This document shows positions 25,928 through 34,705 of a stretch of DNA of 64,000 bases, piece after piece; the stretch's first letter is position 1, and the number at the start of each line of letters is the position of its first letter. This DNA comes from an uncultured Collinsella sp. Lineage in GTDB: Bacteria; Actinomycetota; Coriobacteriia; Coriobacteriales; Coriobacteriaceae. The DNA is taken from NCBI GenBank assembly GCA_905210085.1, contig CAJLVJ010000001.1, forward strand, positions 98,675 to 162,674, read 5' to 3'. Below the pieces are notes generated by a model. That model made no database searches. It saw only the letters and a list, made by a program, of their open reading frames with translations, and was not told the origin of the DNA. A program made the translations under genes and the position numbers.

Positions 25928-26269
25928 CTATTCCGGCTTGATTTCTACCGTGGGAGTCTTATCCGCCGTAACCGGGGTACGGGCGGTGTCCATAGTCAGG
26001 CAGTGTTTTGGGCAGCTCTCGACGCACTCGCCGCACACCACACAAGAATACGGATCAATCGACCACGTTCCGCCCTTGCGATCGACCGCGAGCGCGCCCG
26101 CCGGGCAACGCCGCGCGCACATGCCGCAGCAGATGCACACGTCCATGTCATTGACGATATGCCCGCGCAGGCGCTCGGGCGCCGTCAGCTTCTCCTGCGG
26201 ATAGCACACCGTGACCGGCTGCTTGACCATAGAGCCCAAGGCCGTCTTGGCAAATGTCAGTAAACTCAT
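25928..26269 (-). CDS. echF: Ech-type hydrogenase ferredoxin subunit
   Basis: 113 aa with two [4Fe-4S] motifs: CICCGMCARRC (about 44-54) followed by a Pro, and CVVCGECVESC (about 75-85) followed by a Pro. It belongs to the NuoI/EchF/HycF group and would carry electrons between ferredoxin and the small hydrogenase subunit on the cytoplasmic face. It is the last gene of the ech operon, 7 bp after echE. The C-terminal tail is short and polar. Confidence 0.85.
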   Translation of the reverse strand: MSLLTFAKTALGSMVKQPVTVCYPQEKLTAPERLRGHIVNDMDVCICCGMCARRCPAGALAVDRKGGTWSIDPYSCVVCGECVESCPKHCLTMDTARTPVTADKTPTVEIKPE

Positions 26270-26276
26270 GCCGCGC

Positions 26277-27365
26277 CTACCTTTCCGTGCAGCTAATGCA
26301 GGGGTCGATGGTCAGGATAATCATAGGAACGTTGGCAAGGAGCACGCCCTGCAGCGCATGTGTCAGACCCGCCAGGTTTTGCGACGTCGGCGTTCGCACG
26401 CGAAAACGGTCCAGATTCTTGGTGCCGTTACCGCGCACATAGTAGTACGCCTCGCCGCGCGGCTGCTCAATCACAACCTCGCCGCGCGCGCCGTCGGCCG
26501 GCGTGAGCTTGGTGCGCCCGCCGATACCGTCGTGCGGGATCTTGCCCACAAGCTCCTTGATGATGTCCATGGCCTGCGTGACCTCGGCACAACGCACCTG
26601 GCAGCGGGCATAGCAGTCGCCGTCGGTAGCAACGATGGGCTCAAATGCTGCCAGGCCTGCATAGGCACCGTCGCCAAACATGCGCACGTCGTAATCCACG
26701 CCCGAGGCGCGACCGAACGGGCCGACCATCGACAGATTCAGCGCGTCCTTCTTGCTGATCACGCCCACGCCATGCAGGCGCTCGCCGCAGCTATTGTCGT
26801 CCAAAAACGTATGCACCAGGGCCTCGTAGTCGGGACGCATGGCATCGAGCGTCTGGACAATACCCGCCAGCTCGGAGTCCTCAATGTCGTGCTTAAGGCC
26901 GCCGATCTCGTTGATCGACAGAATCACGCGACCACCGCACGTGCTCTCGAAGATCTTGAGAATCTGCTCGCGCAGGGTCCACGACCGATAGAACAGCGCC
27001 TCGAAGCCAAAGGCATCGGCGAGCAGGCCCAGCCACAGCAGATGCGAGTGGATGCGCGAAAGCTCGTGCAAAATGGTGCGGATATACTGCGCGCGGCCGG
27101 GCACCTCGATGTCGAGCATGCGCTCGCAGGCGCTGGCATAGCCGTAGCTGTGGCCCACGGCGCAGATGCCGCAGATGCGCTCGGCGATGTAGCCAAACTG
27201 ATGCATGTCGCGCTTTTCGGTTAGCTTCTCGAGCCCGCGGTGCACAAAGCCGATCTGCGGAATTGCCTCGATGACGCGGTCGTCCTCGATCACCAGGTCC
27301 AGATGAAGCGGCTCGGGCAGCACCGGGTGTTGCGGGCCAAACGGAATAACGGAGCGATGTGCCAT
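26277..27365 (-). CDS. echE: Group 4 [NiFe]-hydrogenase large subunit
   Basis: 362 aa, the size of EchE/NuoD-like subunits. The Ni ligands are present as RICGIC (about 62-67) and DPCISC (about 354-359), so it is a hydrogenase rather than a complex I NuoD. The protein ends DPCISCTER. The residue after which the maturation protease would cut (DPCxxCxxR) is the last one, so no C-terminal propeptide exists and no specific endopeptidase should be needed. It would catalyse reversible H2 formation from reduced ferredoxin. No hyp maturation genes are in the window; they must lie elsewhere if the enzyme is active. Confidence 0.92.
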   Translation of the reverse strand: MAHRSVIPFGPQHPVLPEPLHLDLVIEDDRVIEAIPQIGFVHRGLEKLTEKRDMHQFGYIAERICGICAVGHSYGYASACERMLDIEVPGRAQYIRTILHELSRIHSHLLWLGLLADAFGFEALFYRSWTLREQILKIFESTCGGRVILSINEIGGLKHDIEDSELAGIVQTLDAMRPDYEALVHTFLDDNSCGERLHGVGVISKKDALNLSMVGPFGRASGVDYDVRMFGDGAYAGLAAFEPIVATDGDCYARCQVRCAEVTQAMDIIKELVGKIPHDGIGGRTKLTPADGARGEVVIEQPRGEAYYYVRGNGTKNLDRFRVRTPTSQNLAGLTHALQGVLLANVPMIILTIDPCISCTER

Positions 27366-27370
27366 GGACC

Positions 27371-28087
27371 TTACGCCTCCTTTTTCTGCTTGTCGCGGGC
27401 GGCCTTGGCAGCAAGCGCCGCGCGGACCTTGGCCGCTTTCTCAGGATCCATGGCGGCGAGCTTTGCCTCCATCTCGGCAGCCTTGAGCGCGGCCTTGGCA
27501 GCGGCATCGTCATGCTGAGCATCGGAGCCGGTAGCCGCAGCGGGCTGGGCGGCAACAGCGTTCGCAGCATCGCCGGCACCCGCGGCGCCCTCCCCCGCAG
27601 CAGCAGCGGCAGCGGCCTTCTCGGCCGCAGCCTTGCGCGCCTTGGCCTCTGCGGCGGCACGGACCTTCATGGCTTTCTCGCGCGCGGCCTTCACCTCGGG
27701 TGTGATAACGCTCATGGGCTCGGCCGTTGAGACCTGGTAGAAAAAGCCCTTAAAGTCGATCTGCATATCGGTAATGGCAAGCCCAAACAGGTCGTGCGCC
27801 TCGTTCTCAAACGGGAATACCGCCGGATAATACGAACTGATGGACGGAATCTCCTGGTACTGATCAATTCCCTCAACCACCAGGTTCTCGATCGCATAGC
27901 TGCCGTCCTGCGCAATATGCTCCTGAGCAGCACGAACGTTGATAAACGTATAGACCAGGCGATACGTGCCGTCGTCGACGTTGCGCTCGGCATGCATTTG
28001 CACAAAGCGCGCGCCGACGCCCTTGAGCGCCTGGACATGCGACAAGAGCTCGTCGATTCCGACGGTGGTATAGATAGCCTTTTGCAT
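27371..28087 (-). CDS. echD: Ech subunit D (30-kDa, NuoC-like) with Ala/Lys-rich tail
   Basis: 238 aa. The first ~125 residues are a NuoC/EchD-like domain (YPAVFPFENEAHDLFGL is the 30-kDa signature: Glu-x-Glu..DLFG). The rest is a long Ala/Lys/Glu-rich helix-prone tail with no family counterpart in typical EchD, roughly doubling the protein. The ATG shares one base with the echC stop codon at 28087. The tail is unusual and parallels one on EchC. Confidence 0.85.
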   Translation of the reverse strand: MQKAIYTTVGIDELLSHVQALKGVGARFVQMHAERNVDDGTYRLVYTFINVRAAQEHIAQDGSYAIENLVVEGIDQYQEIPSISSYYPAVFPFENEAHDLFGLAITDMQIDFKGFFYQVSTAEPMSVITPEVKAAREKAMKVRAAAEAKARKAAAEKAAAAAAAGEGAAGAGDAANAVAAQPAAATGSDAQHDDAAAKAALKAAEMEAKLAAMDPEKAAKVRAALAAKAARDKQKKEA

Positions 28088-28755
28088 TACTCGGCCTCCT
28101 TTGCAGCGGCGGGCATCCCAGCAGGCGCGTCGCCAGCGACGGGCGCGGCGGGCTTCCCGGCAGGCGCGTCACCAGCGGCGGGTGCGGCGGACCTGGTGGA
28201 CACGTTGGCCTCGACGCCGTCACCGGCACCGTCAGCCCCGGCCCCCGCGGCCACAAATCCGTCCTCGCCCAGCTCAACGCCGCCATCCCAGGTAGCAGCA
28301 CCGCCCACGGTAAGCGGGTCACCGCCAGCACGCATCACGGCCTCCTTCTGATCCAGGATGCCGCACGCCTCCACGATGGCATCAATCACCGTCTCGGGAC
28401 GAATGGCGCACCCGGGCGCGTATACGTCCACGGGAATCGCGCGGTCCACGCCTCCGATCACGTTGTAGGCATCGCGGAATACGCCGCCCGAGCACGCGCA
28501 GATGCCGCACGCCACCACGCACTTGGGCTCGAGCATCTGGTTGTAGATCTGGCGCACGACGGGCAGGTTCTGGGCATTGACCGACCCCGTCACCAAAAAG
28601 ATGTCCGCATGCTTGGGGTTGCCGGTGTTGACCACGCCAAAGCGCTCCGCATCAAACAGCGGCGTGAGCGAGGCCAGCACCTCGATATCGCATCCGTTGC
28701 AGCTCGAGCCGTCGTAATGAATAACCCACGGCGAGCGCGACATTTTATGATCCAT
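28087..28755 (-). CDS. echC: Ech small subunit C (NuoB-like) with Ala/Pro-rich tail
   Basis: 222 aa. Residues 1-150 are the NuoB/EchC [4Fe-4S] subunit: SCNGCDIE (about 18-25), CGICACSGG (about 83-91) and YAPGCAIRP (about 112-120) supply the proximal cluster Cys. Residues about 155-222 form a Gly/Ala/Pro-rich tail containing two copies of an AAGDAPAGKPAAP-like unit, encoded by a DNA direct repeat near 28110-28190. GGAGGCGGC precedes the ATG. Confidence 0.88.
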   Translation of the reverse strand: MDHKMSRSPWVIHYDGSSCNGCDIEVLASLTPLFDAERFGVVNTGNPKHADIFLVTGSVNAQNLPVVRQIYNQMLEPKCVVACGICACSGGVFRDAYNVIGGVDRAIPVDVYAPGCAIRPETVIDAIVEACGILDQKEAVMRAGGDPLTVGGAATWDGGVELGEDGFVAAGAGADGAGDGVEANVSTRSAAPAAGDAPAGKPAAPVAGDAPAGMPAAAKEAE

Positions 28756-28767
28756 GGATGCCGCCTC

Positions 28768-31650
28768 CTAAATAAACACGTCGACGAGGATGGGCATAAG
28801 ATTGAGCAGGCCAAACACCAGCGCCACGCCCCAGCCGAGCTTAAAGCAGCTGCGCCAGGTGCTGCGCGCGAAGGTGTTGTCGATGAGCACCTCGACAAAA
28901 TACGTCGCGGCCATCACGACCAGGGCGACCACCCAGCTCACCGGGTTGTCCCAAACAAAGAACATGCCCACCCACATCAAAAACAGCACGGTCTCGCACC
29001 AGTGCATAAGGGTCATCTTGGCCAGCGTGCCGCCGCTCATCTCGGTGGCGACGCCCTGGACGATCTCCTGATGCGCGTGATGCGAGTACGAAAGATCGAA
29101 CGGCGACTTGCGCAGCTTGATGGTAAGTACCGCGAGCAGCGCGAGGAAAATGGGCGCGCTGTACACGATGATGGGGGCCGACTGCCCCGTCACGGCGATG
29201 GAATCGAAGCTGTCGGTGGCAAGGTACAGGCCCACGCTCATCAGCAGAACGGCGGGCTCGTAACTCATGACCTGCAGCAGCTCGCGGTCGGCACCGACCT
29301 GGGCAAACGGGCTTTGCGTCGAGGCGGACGCCAGCACCACAAAGATCGCGGCGAGCGTCACCATAAAAGCGCACAGCAGCGTGTTGGAGCCCGACACAAA
29401 GATGCCGCCGCCCACGACGGTAAAGATGAGCGCGCACGCCATGTAGGTATCGTCCATGGTGTTTACGCTGGCAGGGGCCTTGCGCAGCAGCTTGGCAACG
29501 TCGTAGAACGGTTGCAGCAGGCGCGGGCCCACACGGCCCTGCATGCGAGCCGAAAGCTTACGGTCAACGCCGTCGATCAGGCCGCCCACAAGCGGCGCCA
29601 GCAGGGCAAACGCCACGGTGCCAATAAAGATGCCCACGACACCCGAACCTTCAAAATACTTACCGCGCAGCACCGAGGGCGCACTCATGGCAAGTCGCTC
29701 GGGCCCAATCCACGCGCAGCACAGCAGCGCAAACAAGATAATGCTGCAGCACACGACGCTACCCGCGGGGCCAATACGCTTCTCGCCAAGGACGTCCTCC
29801 GAGTACCAATTGCGCTTTTCGGCCTTCACCTCGTGTCCCATCGAGCCACGGAAATGGCGATATTTGTCGGTTCCCACACCCGAAAGATATACGTTTACGT
29901 GCGGTTTGTTGCTCACGCGGAATGACGTCAGCAGCACCACGGCGATAAACGCCACGATAACGACCATCAGATACATGGCGTCCTTGCCGATAACGTACGG
30001 CACGCGGCCAAACACCATGGCCAAGTAAGGCGACACCAGACCGCTCGAGATAACCGGGAACGCCACGCAGCACAGAATCAGCAGCGCGGCGATGGTGTTG
30101 AGCGCCATCCATTCGGTCTTATGGACATTGACCTCAACGTTTTGAGCCGTGGGGTCGACGCCCGAAAGCTTGGCAAGCCACTTGCCCCAGAAGTAAAACG
30201 TCGCGGCCGAGCCAAAGGCAAGCACCATGATCATGAGCACGTTGCCGGTCTGCGCAAACGCCACCAGGGCGCCCCACTTGGACACGAGCATGCCAAACGG
30301 CGCCACGAACATGCCCATGATACCCAGCATCATCAGACGCGTCAGGTGCGGCATGCGGCTGAACATACCGTCCATGTCCTCGATATTGCGGCTGCCGATA
30401 TGATGCTCGGCCGTGCCCACGCACAGGAACAGCAGCGACTTTGCCACCGTGTGGAACAGGATCAGGAAGATGGCCGCCCATACGGCCTCGGGCGCGCCGA
30501 CACCCAAGCAGGCACTGATGAGGCCCAGGTTGGAAATGGTGGAGTACGCGAGCACGCGCTTGGCGTTGCTCTGCGAGATGGCCATGAGGGCAGCGAGCAA
30601 AAACGTGATGGCACCCACACTCGTGACCATAAAGCCGGTCACGGGATAGATAGCATAGAGCGGGCTCAGCTTGACCATCAGGAACACGCCGGCTTTGACC
30701 ATGGTTGACGAGTGCAGCAGGGCGCTCGTGGGCGTGGGGGCAACCATAGCACCCAGCAGCCAAGTGTGGAACGGCATCTGTGCGGCCTTGGTGAGCGCGG
30801 CGAGCGACAGCAGGATGACCGGCATCACCAGCAGCGCGGACTGCGCGGTTCCGGCGCCGGAAAGCTCGATCATACCCGAGATGGTCAGCGGCATGCCGTT
30901 AACGTGCAGGAACATAAGGCCTGCCAAAAACGCGATGCCGCCCAGCATGTTGAGGATGATCTGGGTGAAAGCGTTTTTAATGGCCTCGGGCGTGCGCGTG
31001 TAGCCAATCATGAGGAACGAGCACACGGTGGTGATTTCCCAGCCGCAGAACAGCCACTCAAGGTTGTCGCTCGTCACGATGACGAACATGGCCGAGAGGA
31101 ACAGGAACATAAGCGCCAGGAACTGCGGGCGACGGTCGGGCGCGGTCTGCCCGCGCAGCGCGGCCTCGTGCTCGTCATGGGCCTGGAAGTCCTTCATGTA
31201 GCCCAGGGCATACACGCAGATAAGGCTGCCGACGATGCCGACGGCGAGGACCATGATTACGCTCATGTAGTCCAGGTAGAGCGGCGTTGCGGTGACGGCT
31301 TCGGTCGCGGGCAGCGTCATGGCTGCAAAGGCGAGCGAGCCCACCAGCTGGACTATGCCGAGCACCGTGGTGAGCGCGTTCCTATATTTGTACGCGTTGT
31401 ACAGGATGACGGCGCACAGGATGACGTCGATGACGGAGCTGATGATCGAGAGCACATGCGAGGTGCCGGGGGCAACCTCAAAGCTCTGCGGACCCGTGCC
31501 AAAAAACATGGCGGCGACTACAACTGTCACCGCCATAATAATGCCGGAGCCTATGAGCCCCACCGCATCGCGGACGCGGTCACCGCGCGCGAGCAGCATG
31601 CCCAGCGCCGGTACCAGCGGAAACAGGGTAAGGAAATACAGTAGCGTCAT
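28768..31650 (-). CDS. echAB: Fused Ech membrane subunit: EchA (NuoL-like) plus EchB (NuoH-like)
   Basis: 960 aa, about 20 or more membrane helices. Residues 1 to ~620 are a NuoL/MrpA-type antiporter module: PFHTWLLGAMVAPTPTSALL (about 291-310) is the conserved Lys/His-region signature, and AKRVLAYSTISNLGL follows. A cytoplasmic linker (about 590-645, containing KPHVNVYLSG and KYRHF) leads to a NuoH-like module (about 650-960): DRKLSARMQGRVGPRLLQPF is the Q-module contact loop, and KLRKSPFDLSYSHHAHQEIV carries the E/D/H-rich loop. In known ech operons these are two genes, echA and echB. Here they are one reading frame in the same order. The protein would couple H2 evolution to ion pumping. 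Confidence 0.88.
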   Translation of the reverse strand: MTLLYFLTLFPLVPALGMLLARGDRVRDAVGLIGSGIIMAVTVVVAAMFFGTGPQSFEVAPGTSHVLSIISSVIDVILCAVILYNAYKYRNALTTVLGIVQLVGSLAFAAMTLPATEAVTATPLYLDYMSVIMVLAVGIVGSLICVYALGYMKDFQAHDEHEAALRGQTAPDRRPQFLALMFLFLSAMFVIVTSDNLEWLFCGWEITTVCSFLMIGYTRTPEAIKNAFTQIILNMLGGIAFLAGLMFLHVNGMPLTISGMIELSGAGTAQSALLVMPVILLSLAALTKAAQMPFHTWLLGAMVAPTPTSALLHSSTMVKAGVFLMVKLSPLYAIYPVTGFMVTSVGAITFLLAALMAISQSNAKRVLAYSTISNLGLISACLGVGAPEAVWAAIFLILFHTVAKSLLFLCVGTAEHHIGSRNIEDMDGMFSRMPHLTRLMMLGIMGMFVAPFGMLVSKWGALVAFAQTGNVLMIMVLAFGSAATFYFWGKWLAKLSGVDPTAQNVEVNVHKTEWMALNTIAALLILCCVAFPVISSGLVSPYLAMVFGRVPYVIGKDAMYLMVVIVAFIAVVLLTSFRVSNKPHVNVYLSGVGTDKYRHFRGSMGHEVKAEKRNWYSEDVLGEKRIGPAGSVVCCSIILFALLCCAWIGPERLAMSAPSVLRGKYFEGSGVVGIFIGTVAFALLAPLVGGLIDGVDRKLSARMQGRVGPRLLQPFYDVAKLLRKAPASVNTMDDTYMACALIFTVVGGGIFVSGSNTLLCAFMVTLAAIFVVLASASTQSPFAQVGADRELLQVMSYEPAVLLMSVGLYLATDSFDSIAVTGQSAPIIVYSAPIFLALLAVLTIKLRKSPFDLSYSHHAHQEIVQGVATEMSGGTLAKMTLMHWCETVLFLMWVGMFFVWDNPVSWVVALVVMAATYFVEVLIDNTFARSTWRSCFKLGWGVALVFGLLNLMPILVDVFI

Positions 31651-31698
31651 ACCATCACTCCCCCATGCAAAAACGCTGCAATTGTTTAATGTTATAGC

Positions 31699-31743
31699 TC
31701 AATTGAGGAGTAGCGGCGGCAGGTTTTCGGTCAACTGAGGAGT
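31699..31743 (-). promoter_or_regulatory. Direct repeat upstream of the ech operon
   Basis: TCAATTGAGGAGT (31699-31711) and TCAACTGAGGAGT (31731-31743) differ at one base. They start exactly 32 bp apart, about three helical turns, 50-95 bp before the echAB start codon. The spacing suits cooperative binding of a regulator on one DNA face. Confidence 0.4.
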
Positions 31744-31795
31744 TTTAGGCGTACGGGGTAAGGACACGTCCGCTTTGGAGCAGTGGCGCGGCAAG

Positions 31796-31819
31796 AAAAA
31801 TGCGCCCCCTGTGGGCGCA
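31796..31819 (-). terminator. Intrinsic terminator of the double-HTH gene
   Basis: On the minus strand TGCGCCC-5 nt-GGGCGCA is followed by TTTTT, 13 bp after the stop codon. It insulates the HTH gene from ech. Confidence 0.8.
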
Positions 31820-31831
31820 CCATCCCGTTCG

Positions 31832-32236
31832 CTATTCCGCCTTTTTAACGCGCGGCTTGCGACCGCGCGGCTTATCGATAAGCGCGTCGGCGCCGCCATC
31901 GCGATACTGGCGACACCAGGCCTTAACCGGAGACTCGCTGGGAATCTTGTGCTTGATCATGGCCTCGCGAACCGTCAGACCGTTTTCCAAACGGTCCTTA
32001 ACCACGGCGAGCTTTACGTCGTACGAATACGTGCGGTGATGCGAGCCCGCGTTGAGCACAGCGTCGGCACCGCCCACGGCATATGCGCGGGCCCACTGGC
32101 GAGCCGTGGCCTGGGGAATGCCAAGCTTTGCGGCAAGGGCGCGGTGACCGACCCCCTCTTGGAGGATCTCGACGGCGCGCTGCCTAACCTCGGGCGCATG
32201 CGTGCGAGTCCTAGTTGCTTCCGACATACCTGCCAC
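31832..32236 (-). CDS. Orphan double helix-turn-helix protein (IS3 OrfA-like)
   Basis: 134 aa with two tandem HTH modules. The first is RQRAVEILQEGVGHRALAAK then QATARQWARAY (about 18-52); the second is KLAVVKDRLENGLTVREAMI then ESPVKAWCRQY (about 74-110). This is the pattern of IS3/IS150-type OrfA. A basic tail (RGRKPRVKKAE) follows. No OrfB transposase, inverted repeats or target duplication is seen nearby, and it has its own terminator. It may be an IS remnant or a domesticated DNA-binding protein. The GTG at 32236 has AAGG at 7 nt; ATG 32227 is the alternative. Confidence 0.65.
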   Translation of the reverse strand: MAGMSEATRTRTHAPEVRQRAVEILQEGVGHRALAAKLGIPQATARQWARAYAVGGADAVLNAGSHHRTYSYDVKLAVVKDRLENGLTVREAMIKHKIPSESPVKAWCRQYRDGGADALIDKPRGRKPRVKKAE

Positions 32237-32563
32237 TTCTTAGCCTTAACCGTTAATCTGCTTTCTTACGTGCACGCTAGATAGTAGCATTTTGCTGTTT
32301 GCTCAAAGTAGTTAATTAAAATAGACGCGGCGTTATCTGGGCATTTGACACCTATTTACGACATTTCTTTATCGATTATTTACGCTGGTAGCTAGCTCGC
32401 AGCTAATCGTCATTCGTTTGCCAACAAAATTGACGTCTCTTTATGTCCTTTGGTCTAGAGGGAATAATTATTAACCCCTCCCCCAATAATTTTGAGCGGC
32501 CTGCAGGGCAGTGACGCCTCACTCCTCATGATTACCGCGCATTGCCATCCACCCGAGCAAAAC
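32237..32563. other. AT-rich intergenic stretch, no gene seen
   Basis: About 330 bp of clearly lower GC than its surroundings, between the HTH gene and the flavoenzyme terminator. It includes TTAATTAAAATA (about 32311) and AATAATTATTAA (about 32463). No ORF, tRNA or clear hairpin was recognised. It presumably holds the HTH gene promoter. The composition shift would fit old mobile-element DNA. Confidence 0.4.
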
Positions 32564-32600
32564 AAAAAGGACGGGACCTGCTGCGCTTGCAGACCCCGCC
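32564..32600 (-). terminator. Terminator of the flavin/Fe-S oxidoreductase gene
   Basis: A GC-rich imperfect stem (32569-32581 with 32589-32600) is followed on the minus strand by TTTTTG, about 75 bp after the stop codon. Confidence 0.6.
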
Positions 32601-32674
32601 CCGGTTGACACCCGATGGGACGCAGTCGGGCGAGGCAGGTCCGTGCTGCCGCCCCGCCTGGCCGCGATGTTCAA

Positions 32675-34705
32675 CTACAGCTCGTTGGCCGCGTGATACG
32701 CCGTGCGAATGGCGCTCGCAATGTCGGCAGTGCGCTCGCCCGAGCAGTCGCCCACGCAGGTCACGGGCACCGTCACGCCGTCCAGGTCAAACGCGTTGGC
32801 CTTGGAGCCCACGGCCATCACCACGTAATCGCAGGCGATCTTCACCGGCTCCTCGGCGCCGTCCTCGGTGGTGCGAATGGCCTCCACGCCCTCGTCGGTA
32901 ATGGCGGTCAGGCGGGTCTTCACGTGCTGCTCCACGTTGTGCTCTGCAAAGTCGCTCATAATCAGCGGCAGAATGGTCTCGGACTCGCCCGCGGCAATCT
33001 TGTCGAGCATCTCCACGATCGCCACCTCGCAGCCGTGCTGCAGCAGGTACTCGGCAGTCTCGGTGCCCACCAGGCCGCCGCCAATGACAGCGACGCGGCC
33101 CGTAAGCTCCGCCTTGCCGGCCAGCACGTCCCAGCTCGAGACGACCTTCTCCGAGTCGGCACCCGGAACGGGGATAACCACGTCGTGCGCGCCCACGGCC
33201 ACAATCGCGGCGTCGGCGGCGTTGAGGTCCTCAGCAGTAGCGGCATGGTTGAGCTCAACCTTCACGCCCAGGCCGGGCAGAATCTTCTCGTAATACTCGA
33301 CCGAGCGCATGATCTCGTCCTTGCGCGGAGGCGCGGCCGCCAGCACAATCTGGCCGCCCAGATGATCGCTCGCCTCGTAGACGGTCACATCGTAGCCGCG
33401 CTTGGCCGCCACGCGTGCGGCCTCCAGGCCGGCAATACCGCCGCCCACCACGGCGATCTTCTTGTCGCCCTCGCCCGGCTTGATGGCGACGGTCGCCTCG
33501 TCGCCGTTCTCGGCGTTGAGCACGCACGAGATGTACTTGCGGTTTTGAATCGCATCGACGCAGCCCTTGTTGCAGTTGAGGCACTCGCGGATGGGCTCAC
33601 CCGTGGCGGCCTTCAGCGCAATGTCGGGGTCGCACATGAGCGAGCGGCCATAGGCGATGATGTCGGCCGCGCCGTCTTCCAGAATCTTCTCGCCGGCCTC
33701 GACCGAGATGACACGGCCCACGGTTGCCACCGGCACGGAGACCAGGGCCTTGACGCGCTCGGCCACGGGCAGCGTCCAGTTGTAGGGCATGGCGCCCATG
33801 GGCGGAATGGTGTCGCCCATGTTGCCGGTGTGGTTGGCCTGTGCAACCTGGATCATGTCGATGCCCGCGCCCTCGAGCAGCTTGGCGAACTCGCAGGCCT
33901 CGTCAGGCTGCAGGCCGCCCTTGCCGCGCGGCGTGCCGTCGGGGTTCTCCATGATCACGGGGAGCTTGTACTCCATCATCAGCTGCGGCGCGGCTTCCTT
34001 AATGGCAGCGACGACCTCGAGCGCGTAGCGAACGCGGTTCTCGAACGAGCCACCGTACTCGTCGGTGCGCTGGTTGAGGATGGCCGAGCACAGCGAACCC
34101 ACCAGGCGATCGCCGTGGACCTCGATGGCGTCGATGCCGGCCTGCTGCGCACGGGCGGCCGAGGCAGCGATGGCTTCCTTGATCTGGGTGAGCTGTTCTA
34201 CGCTTGCCTCGTTCACAAAGTGCTGCATGTCGTGGTGCAGCTTGGCGTAGGCCTGATTGCGGATCTCGTTGGACTCGGCCATCTTGGCGGCAAAGGTCTC
34301 CTCGTCGCCGGCGGCCTTGGCCTCCTGCGCGGCCTTGGCAGCGGCCATGGATCCCATGACCATGCGGCCGACACCGGGCACGTCATACTCGGGGTGGAAC
34401 AGCTGCAGCGCGACCTTGGCGCCGTGCTTGTGGACGGCGTCGGCCAGCGCCTTAAACGTGGGGATCTGGGCGTCGGTTGCCAGCTTGGGCGTGGGGCTCG
34501 CGGTCATGACGGGAGCAACGTCACCGATGACGATGTAGCTCACGCCGCCACGGGCCAGGCGCTCGTAAAAAGCCAGGCTGCGCTCGCCAATGGAACCGTC
34601 GCGCTCCTCGTAGCCGGTGGTCAACGGCGGGAACATAATGCGGTTCTTGAGCTCAAGGGGGCCAACCGTAATGGGCTGGAGCAGCTTGGATGCAGGTGCG
34701 GTCAT
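32675..34705 (-). CDS. NADH:flavin oxidoreductase / enoate-reductase family (FMN, [4Fe-4S], FAD)
   Basis: 676 aa. Order: an OYE-type FMN barrel (about 8-370, LKNRIMFPPLTTGYEERDGS; GIDAIEVHGDRLVGSL), then CLNCNKGC (about 371-378) with a distal Cys for a [4Fe-4S] cluster, then FAD/NAD Rossmann folds with VVGGGIAGLEAARVA (about 418-432) and VIGGGLVGTETAEYL (about 541-555). This is the 2,4-dienoyl-CoA reductase/enoate reductase architecture, also seen in bile-acid BaiCD/BaiH enzymes. It reduces activated C=C bonds with NAD(P)H. In gut Coriobacteriia, diet-derived enoates or steroids are plausible substrates, but the sequence does not decide. AGAGGA precedes the ATG. An unusual repeat array lies 140-440 bp upstream. 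Confidence 0.88.
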   Translation of the reverse strand: MTAPASKLLQPITVGPLELKNRIMFPPLTTGYEERDGSIGERSLAFYERLARGGVSYIVIGDVAPVMTASPTPKLATDAQIPTFKALADAVHKHGAKVALQLFHPEYDVPGVGRMVMGSMAAAKAAQEAKAAGDEETFAAKMAESNEIRNQAYAKLHHDMQHFVNEASVEQLTQIKEAIAASAARAQQAGIDAIEVHGDRLVGSLCSAILNQRTDEYGGSFENRVRYALEVVAAIKEAAPQLMMEYKLPVIMENPDGTPRGKGGLQPDEACEFAKLLEGAGIDMIQVAQANHTGNMGDTIPPMGAMPYNWTLPVAERVKALVSVPVATVGRVISVEAGEKILEDGAADIIAYGRSLMCDPDIALKAATGEPIRECLNCNKGCVDAIQNRKYISCVLNAENGDEATVAIKPGEGDKKIAVVGGGIAGLEAARVAAKRGYDVTVYEASDHLGGQIVLAAAPPRKDEIMRSVEYYEKILPGLGVKVELNHAATAEDLNAADAAIVAVGAHDVVIPVPGADSEKVVSSWDVLAGKAELTGRVAVIGGGLVGTETAEYLLQHGCEVAIVEMLDKIAAGESETILPLIMSDFAEHNVEQHVKTRLTAITDEGVEAIRTTEDGAEEPVKIACDYVVMAVGSKANAFDLDGVTVPVTCVGDCSGERTADIASAIRTAYHAANEL

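Noticed and set aside
26211..27224. Plus-strand frame opposite the hydrogenase large subunit
   Set aside because: Shadow frame; the minus strand carries the RxCGxC and DPCxxC motifs.
31832..32236. Complete IS3-family insertion sequence
   Set aside because: Only an OrfA-like frame is present; no OrfB, terminal repeats or target duplication within about 1 kb on either side.
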